Shown: positions 5,889-8,718 of the stretch, in pieces
How positions within the stretch are numbered: position 1 is the first letter of the stretch
Layout: the number at the start of each line of letters is the position of its first letter
NCBI GenBank assembly: GCA_021798435.1
Contig: JAJZGN010000071.1
Location: 1 to 8,718, forward strand
From: a bacterium
GTDB lineage: Bacteria; Chloroflexota; Dormibacteria; Aeolococcales; Bog-877
Direction: 5' to 3'
DNA: 8,718 bases
Notes under the pieces: model-generated
What the model was told of the DNA's origin: nothing
The model's database searches: none
The model's input: the letters and a program-made list of their open reading frames with translations, nothing else
Program-made: the position numbers and the translations under genes

Positions 5889-6585
5889 TACCGGCGGCCG
5901 CCGGGCGGGGCAGAGCGATCGGCCGAGTGGTGATGTCGTCGCTGGCAACCAGGGCGTCGATCACCATCCGCTGGGACGCACGCACCTGGGACACGGCCAC
6001 CTTGCGGGCTCCCTCGGAATCTCCGGCCAGGATCGCCTGGAGCAGGTCGCGGTGCTCGTGAACGATCTCGTCGGACCTGGAGCTGAGCAGGAGCCCGATC
6101 CGGAACAGCCGCTCCATCTGCACCAGCATCACCTCCAGGATGGTGGTCAGCCGCAGGTTCCCCGAGGCTTTTCCCACCATCAGGTGGAATTGGGTGTTGG
6201 CCTCCAGGAAACGGTCCACGCTGCCGGTGTCCTCAGGGGAGTAGGTGCTGGTGCAGAGCTCTTCGAGCGCCCGCAAATCGGAGAGGCCGACAGCTTGGGC
6301 AGCGGCCAGGGCCGCCGCCTCCCCCTCGAGCAGAACCCTGAGGGCGAAGAGTTCGCGGGTGTCCTTGATGGTCACGTCCGAGGCCCGGTAGCCAGCCCCC
6401 GGCTCAAGGTGGACGAATCCCTCCTGGCGAAGCCGGGTCAGCGCCTCCCGCACCGGCGTCTTGCTCAGCCCCAACTGCAGGGCGAGCTGGGCCTCGGTGA
6501 AGCTGCTCCCAGGAGCAATCTCCAGCCGTGTGATCTGGGAGCGAATCTCCGCATATACGGTATCTGCAAGGGACTCATTTGGCAT
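5881..6585 (-). CDS. GntR-family transcriptional regulator with FCD domain
   Basis: The 234-residue protein has the FadR-subfamily layout. A winged helix-turn-helix occupies about 5-70, with the recognition region LGLSKTPVREALTRLRQEGF at 38-57. An all-helical FCD ligand-binding domain occupies about 75-215. FCD domains often bind a metal through Asp/Asn and three His. Here N130 and H134 (NTQFH) and H178 (HEHRD) are present, but by spacing the last His (22 residues after H178) is Q200, so the metal/effector site is altered. These regulators usually repress catabolic operons and respond to small carboxylates. The start is ATG at 6585 without a good Shine-Dalgarno. It overlaps the desulfurase-like gene by 8 nt, forming a two-gene unit. 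Likely targets are its own promoter and perhaps the operon starting at 4042; both are inferred. Confidence 0.92.
   Translation of the reverse strand: MPNESLADTVYAEIRSQITRLEIAPGSSFTEAQLALQLGLSKTPVREALTRLRQEGFVHLEPGAGYRASDVTIKDTRELFALRVLLEGEAAALAAAQAVGLSDLRALEELCTSTYSPEDTGSVDRFLEANTQFHLMVGKASGNLRLTTILEVMLVQMERLFRIGLLLSSRSDEIVHEHRDLLQAILAGDSEGARKVAVSQVRASQRMVIDALVASDDITTRPIALPRPAAAGSG
6555..6563. promoter_or_regulatory. Possible GntR operator (ATAC-G-GTAT)
   Basis: A perfect inverted repeat with one central base lies within the first codons of the GntR gene. FCD regulators commonly bind short AT-containing palindromes of this general form. The half-site GTATC recurs at 6606-6610 just upstream. 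It could be chance, since it is short and lies in coding sequence. Confidence 0.3.
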
Positions 6586-6590
6586 ATCAA

Positions 6591-6600
6591 TAAGCGCTCA
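6591..6600. promoter_or_regulatory. Palindrome TAAGCGCTCA just before the GntR start
   Basis: This is a ten-base palindrome with one mismatched pair, ending 6 bp before the ATG at 6585. A weak -10-like TACACT lies on the minus strand at 6603-6608, so a protein bound here would cover the probable transcription start. No good -35 was found. Autoregulation is inferred. Confidence 0.28.
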
Positions 6601-6674
6601 GCAGTGTATCGCAGAGGCGAAGGACTGAGTTGGGTTATCCGTCCGGCAGCTCGCGAGTCAGACGGGGCCCCGGG

Positions 6675-6693
6675 GCCCGCCCCGAAGGCGGGC
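6675..6693 (-). terminator. GC-rich hairpin downstream of the HTH-DUF3887 gene
   Basis: A perfect 7-bp stem (GCCCGCC with GGCGGGC) with a 5-nt loop begins 12 nt beyond the stop at 6705 on the minus strand. It adjoins a self-complementary GGGCCCCGGGGCCC at 6665-6678. There is no run of U on either side, so it is either a GC-type terminator or only an mRNA-end stabiliser. Confidence 0.4.
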
Positions 6694-6704
6694 GACGCTG
6701 TCCC

Positions 6705-7304
6705 TCAGGGCACGTCGGGGTAGAGCACGAAGAGCCCGCTGACCCTTCCCTCGGCATCGAACACCACCCGCCCCTTCATCGGGCCGCGCTCGAAGGCCAT
6801 GGGGACGTCGACCACCTGGTGGCGGCCCCGCGGCGTCGCGGTTGGCCCCCCCAGGGTGAGCAGCCGGCCCGAGAGCCCCTCCACCTGGCCCCACGCCGAG
6901 GCGATCCCTGGGAGGTCCAGCCGTTCCTTCATCGCCTGGTCGAAGCGCTGGACCAGTTGCCGCCCCTCCCCCGCAGACCACAGCCGCATCACCTCCAGGG
7001 CGTCAGCCGCCCTCCGGGAGAGCTCCTCTCCCTCCATGACCATCTCCCTTCTGAATCGCTTCTGGGCCCCTTGCCTGCTGATGCGGAGCACCTGGCCGAT
7101 CTCCGACCAGGTGCGATGCTCGGCCCGCGCGGCGGCGACCAGGCCGCGTGTCGCCTCAGCGGAGAGGCCCTCGAGGCTCAACGAGGCCGTGAGAGCTCCC
7201 AGCGCCGAGCCCCCCGTACCCTGGCGCAGCGCCCGAGCCACGACCGCGGCGTTCTCCTCCAGGCTCGCCGCCAGCATCTCCGCATCCACCGGCTCATGGG
7301 CCAC
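6705..7304 (-). CDS. HTH plus DUF3887 domain protein, putative regulator
   Basis: About 199 residues. The N-terminal half carries a helix-turn-helix, with TWSEIGQVLRISRQGAQKRF near 65-84 (a pattern of sigma-70 region 4/MarR-like HTHs). The C-terminal half, about 105-199, resembles DUF3887: RQLVQRFDQAMKERL, then VVDVPMAFERG, GRVVFDAEGRVSGLFV. This two-part protein occurs as an uncharacterised family in actinobacteria; its biochemical role is not known to me. Starts at TTG 7307 or GTG 7304 are possible. GTG is preferred because the -10 box TAGGAT at 7311-7316 puts the transcription start about 7 nt downstream, on the GTG itself, implying a leaderless mRNA; no Shine-Dalgarno exists. It is divergent from the PH-like gene, and the palindromic promoter between them is a natural target for its HTH, by inference. 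Confidence 0.82.
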   Translation of the reverse strand: MAHEPVDAEMLAASLEENAAVVARALRQGTGGSALGALTASLSLEGLSAEATRGLVAAARAEHRTWSEIGQVLRISRQGAQKRFRREMVMEGEELSRRAADALEVMRLWSAGEGRQLVQRFDQAMKERLDLPGIASAWGQVEGLSGRLLTLGGPTATPRGRHQVVDVPMAFERGPMKGRVVFDAEGRVSGLFVLYPDVP

Positions 7305-7310
7305 CAACCG

Positions 7311-7338
7311 ATCCTACCCGGCCCCGTGCAGATGTCAA
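7311..7338 (-). promoter_or_regulatory. Sigma70-type promoter of the HTH-DUF3887 gene
   Basis: On the minus strand a perfect TTGACA (7338-7333), a 16-nt spacer and TAGGAT (7316-7311) are followed 7 nt later by the GTG at 7304. The match and spacing are strong, and they predict a leaderless transcript. Confidence 0.75.
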
Positions 7339-7351
7339 CTACAGGTTGACA
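7333..7351. repeat. Inverted repeat formed by the two divergent -35 boxes
   Basis: TGTCAAC-TACAG-GTTGACA is a perfect inverted repeat with 7-bp arms and a 5-nt centre. Each arm contains one -35 hexamer. The symmetry follows partly from two face-away promoters but extends one base beyond the hexamers. It may also serve as an operator. Confidence 0.7.
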
Positions 7352-7374
7352 GCGGGCGGTGCCGGGTGTATGGT
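7346..7374 (+). promoter_or_regulatory. Sigma70-type promoter of the PH-like gene
   Basis: On the plus strand a perfect TTGACA (7346-7351), a 17-nt spacer and TATGGT (7369-7374) are followed by six bases (CGGCCC) and ATG at 7381. The predicted transcription start coincides with the A of ATG, so the transcript is probably leaderless. Confidence 0.75.
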
Positions 7375-7380
7375 CGGCCC

Positions 7381-7746
7381 ATGACCGAATATCAGATCGA
7401 GGGCGACACTCTGCAGCTGACGGTGGAGGGGATGGACAAGGTGTGGTCGCTGCGCAGCCACCTCTCCATCCCCCTCCGCGACATCACCGACGTGAGGTCG
7501 GACCCGGAACGGGGCGCGGGAGCGCTCACGGGGATGAAGGTGGCGGGCTCGCGGATCCCCGGAGTGCTTCAGGCGGGGACCTTCATGGACAGCGAGGGGA
7601 TGGTCTTCTGGGATGTGCACCGGCCCGGGCACGCCATCGTCATCTCCCTGGAGCATGAGCACTACAAGCAGCTGATCATCGACGTCGCCGACCCCGACAC
7701 GGCGGCTCAGGAGATCTCGGAGGCCGCCCGCAGAGCCCGAGGCTGA
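7381..7746 (+). CDS. Small PH-like domain protein of unknown function
   Basis: A 121-residue protein, predicted beta-rich with a C-terminal helix (DPDTAAQEISEAARRARG). The core, MKVAGSRIPGVLQAGTF near 52-68 followed by FWDVHRPGHAIVISLE near 76-91 and LIIDVADPDTAA, matches a widespread small actinobacterial family often described as a bacterial PH-like domain. Its function is not established. There is no signal peptide or membrane segment, so it is probably cytoplasmic. An open frame continues upstream to 6799, but that part is antisense to the HTH-DUF3887 gene. ATG at 7381 is supported by the promoter positioned exactly for a leaderless start. The gap to the MBL-fold gene is 52 nt, so the two are probably co-transcribed. 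Confidence 0.8.
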   Translation: MTEYQIEGDTLQLTVEGMDKVWSLRSHLSIPLRDITDVRSDPERGAGALTGMKVAGSRIPGVLQAGTFMDSEGMVFWDVHRPGHAIVISLEHEHYKQLIIDVADPDTAAQEISEAARRARG

Positions 7747-7786
7747 CCCCGCGGCCCGCGCTATCCTGGAGCCAGGGCCGCTTCAT

Positions 7787-7793
7787 AGGGGGA
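7787..7793 (+). promoter_or_regulatory. Shine-Dalgarno of the MBL-fold hydrolase gene
   Basis: AGGGGGA ends 5 nt before the ATG at 7799 and fixes the start. It contrasts with the absence of any such site before the two genes with leaderless-type promoters. Confidence 0.65.
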
Positions 7794-7798
7794 ACGCG

Positions 7799-8437
7799 AT
7801 GCTGGAAGGCTTCACCTGGTTCAAACAGTCGGCGTACCGCTGGCAGGGTGACGGGCTCACGGTCTACATCGACCCCTGGGAGGTGACCACCACCGAGGTG
7901 GCCGACCTCATCGTCATCACCCACGCCCACTTCGACCACTTCTCGCCCCCCGACATCGAGAGGGTGAGCGGACCCAGGACGGTGGTGGTGGCACCCCAGG
8001 ACATCGCCAGGGAGCTGTCCGGAAACGTCACCGCCGTGGCCCCCGGGGAGGTGCTGGAGGCCGCCGGCGTCCACCTCGAGACCGTCCCGGCCTACAACGT
8101 GGTGGAGGAGCGGTTGCAGGCCCACCCCAGGGCCAACGGCTGGGTGGGATACCTCCTCACCCTGGGAGGCCACACCTACTACCACGCCGGAGACACCGAC
8201 CGGCTGCCGGAGCTGGAGGGGCTGCGCACCGAGGTGGCCTTCCTGCCCATCGGCGGCACCTACACCATGCGGGTGGAGGAGGCCGCGGGGTTGGCCCGGG
8301 CCATGGCCCCACGGCTCGCGGTGCCGATGCACTACGGCTTCGTGGTGGGCAGCCGGGAGGACGCCGAGGTCTTCCGGGCCCAGGCGGCCCCGGTGGAGGT
8401 GAGCACCCTGGAGCCGGTCCACCCCTTCACCCAATGA
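7799..8437 (+). CDS. Metallo-beta-lactamase-fold hydrolase (UlaG/UPF0173-like)
   Basis: A 212-residue MBL-fold protein. Motifs are THAHFDHFS with H42, H44, D46 and H47 (HxHxDH), HAGDTD at 129-134 with D132 bridging the metals, and MHYG with H178 as the last metal ligand. VPAYNVV at 97-103 and GVGYLL-type WVGYLLTLGG are typical of the small UPF0173/UlaG-like subgroup, which often acts on lactones or phosphoesters. The His that most MBL proteins have between the HxHxDH motif and the Asp motif is not obvious: AYN stands in the region where UlaG-like members also deviate. The substrate cannot be told. The start is supported by a good Shine-Dalgarno. It follows the PH-like gene on the same strand, and a GC hairpin lies after the stop. 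Confidence 0.9.
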   Translation: MLEGFTWFKQSAYRWQGDGLTVYIDPWEVTTTEVADLIVITHAHFDHFSPPDIERVSGPRTVVVAPQDIARELSGNVTAVAPGEVLEAAGVHLETVPAYNVVEERLQAHPRANGWVGYLLTLGGHTYYHAGDTDRLPELEGLRTEVAFLPIGGTYTMRVEEAAGLARAMAPRLAVPMHYGFVVGSREDAEVFRAQAAPVEVSTLEPVHPFTQ

Positions 8438-8482
8438 GCGGCGAGGGGCAGGGGGAGCAAGGGCCCCCCGCAGGGGACGGCT

Positions 8483-8512
8483 CGCCCCCGCTCCGCATCC
8501 CCGCCGGGGGCG
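8483..8512 (+). terminator. GC-rich hairpin after the MBL-fold gene
   Basis: An 8-bp perfect stem, CGCCCCCG pairing with CGGGGGCG, with a 14-nt loop lies 46 nt past the stop at 8437. There is no T-tract, so termination would have to be of GC-hairpin type. The surrounding 8438-8552 contains no other gene. Confidence 0.35.
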
Positions 8513-8552
8513 GCGCCCCTGCCTCCGGTGCCAACGGATGGGGCTGCGGCCG

Positions 8553-8718
8553 ATGGGGGCGCGGCGGCAAGACCTGAACGTGCGACTGAGCGAGTTGACC
8601 GCAGCGTTGAATGCGATTCCAGCGACGGCGTGGCCGTATGGTCGTGTGATTGCGGTGGAGGAGGCACATGAGATTCCAGCGAGTGCCCGACCGCAGGTGC
8701 GCCGGAGCATGGAGACCG
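8553..8718 (+). CDS. Unidentified protein, N-terminal part (truncated by window edge)
   Basis: An open frame runs without a stop to the right edge, giving at least 55 residues from ATG at 8553. It includes VRLSELTAALNAIPATAWPY and then GRVIAVEEAHEIPASARPQ. I do not recognise the family. ATG at 8538 and GTG at 8580 are alternative starts; none has a clear Shine-Dalgarno. From about 8580 the codon use changes: roughly two-thirds of third positions are G or C, with codons such as ATT, CCA, CGT and TTG, against much higher GC3 in the preceding genes. The six bases TTGACC at 8595-8600 lie inside the frame. The opposite strand is also open here but is less protein-like. It is probably a real gene, possibly acquired, but the call rests on a short stretch. 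Confidence 0.45.
   Translation, partial: MGARRQDLNVRLSELTAALNAIPATAWPYGRVIAVEEAHEIPASARPQVRRSMET

Noticed and set aside
4518..5933. Long plus-strand open frame (471 codons) antisense to the desulfurase-like gene
   Set aside because: The protein is Gly/Arg/His-rich and low complexity with no recognisable motif; it is a high-GC shadow of a gene with clear PLP-enzyme motifs.
6799..7380. Upstream extension of the PH-like frame
   Set aside because: It lies antisense to the HTH-DUF3887 gene, and a promoter is positioned exactly for the ATG at 7381.
7762..7767. TATCCT as a separate -10 box for the MBL-fold gene
   Set aside because: No acceptable -35 box lies 16-18 nt upstream, and co-transcription from the promoter at 7346 explains expression.
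7676..8710. Long minus-strand open frame (344 codons) across the MBL-fold gene and the right end
   Set aside because: It is antisense to a gene with complete MBL motifs, and the translation is rich in Gly, His and Arg without domain features.

Overview
The window is GC-rich (about two-thirds G+C by eye) and densely coded. It looks like the chromosome of an actinobacterium or a similar high-GC soil lineage. Reasons are the very high GC at third codon positions, GTG/TTG starts, 4-nt ATGA/GTGA gene overlaps, apparently leaderless promoters with TAnnnT -10 boxes, an LLM-class (probably F420-dependent) oxidoreductase, and small proteins of actinobacterial type (HTH-DUF3887, PH-like). The organism cannot be named from this sequence.

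Region 1 (1-4042, all minus strand) is a tightly packed operon, read right to left: LLM-class flavin/F420 oxidoreductase, M29/NicX-like metalloenzyme, small cupin, class II aldolase/decarboxylase, [2Fe-2S] small subunit of a xanthine-dehydrogenase-type hydroxylase, and the N-terminus of its molybdopterin large subunit, cut by the window edge. Four of the five junctions overlap by 1-4 nt. The combination of a molybdenum hydroxylase, a flavin-type monooxygenase candidate, an extradiol-like enzyme related to 2,5-dihydroxypyridine dioxygenase, a cupin and a class II aldolase/decarboxylase looks like a catabolic route for a (hetero)aromatic or cyclic N-compound. I do not recognise it as a characterised gene order.

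Region 2 (4043-4487) is a 445-nt gap with no convincing gene. It holds a TTGACA box upstream of the operon and scattered GTATC half-sites.

Region 3 (4488-6585, minus strand) is a two-gene unit: a GntR/FCD regulator overlapping a class V PLP enzyme of cysteine desulfurase type. The regulator is a candidate controller of region 1. The desulfurase-like enzyme could serve sulfuration of the molybdenum cofactor, but that is inference.

Region 4 (6586-8437) has a divergent pair. An HTH-DUF3887 protein (minus) and a PH-like small protein (plus) face away from a 76-nt intergenic with two back-to-back sigma70-type promoters, whose -35 boxes form a perfect inverted repeat. Both promoters place the predicted transcription start at the start codon. 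A metallo-beta-lactamase-fold hydrolase follows on the plus strand.

Region 5 (8438-8718) has a GC-rich hairpin and then the start of an unidentified plus-strand gene with visibly different codon use, truncated by the window end. I saw no rRNA, tRNA, CRISPR array, transposase or insertion sequence.
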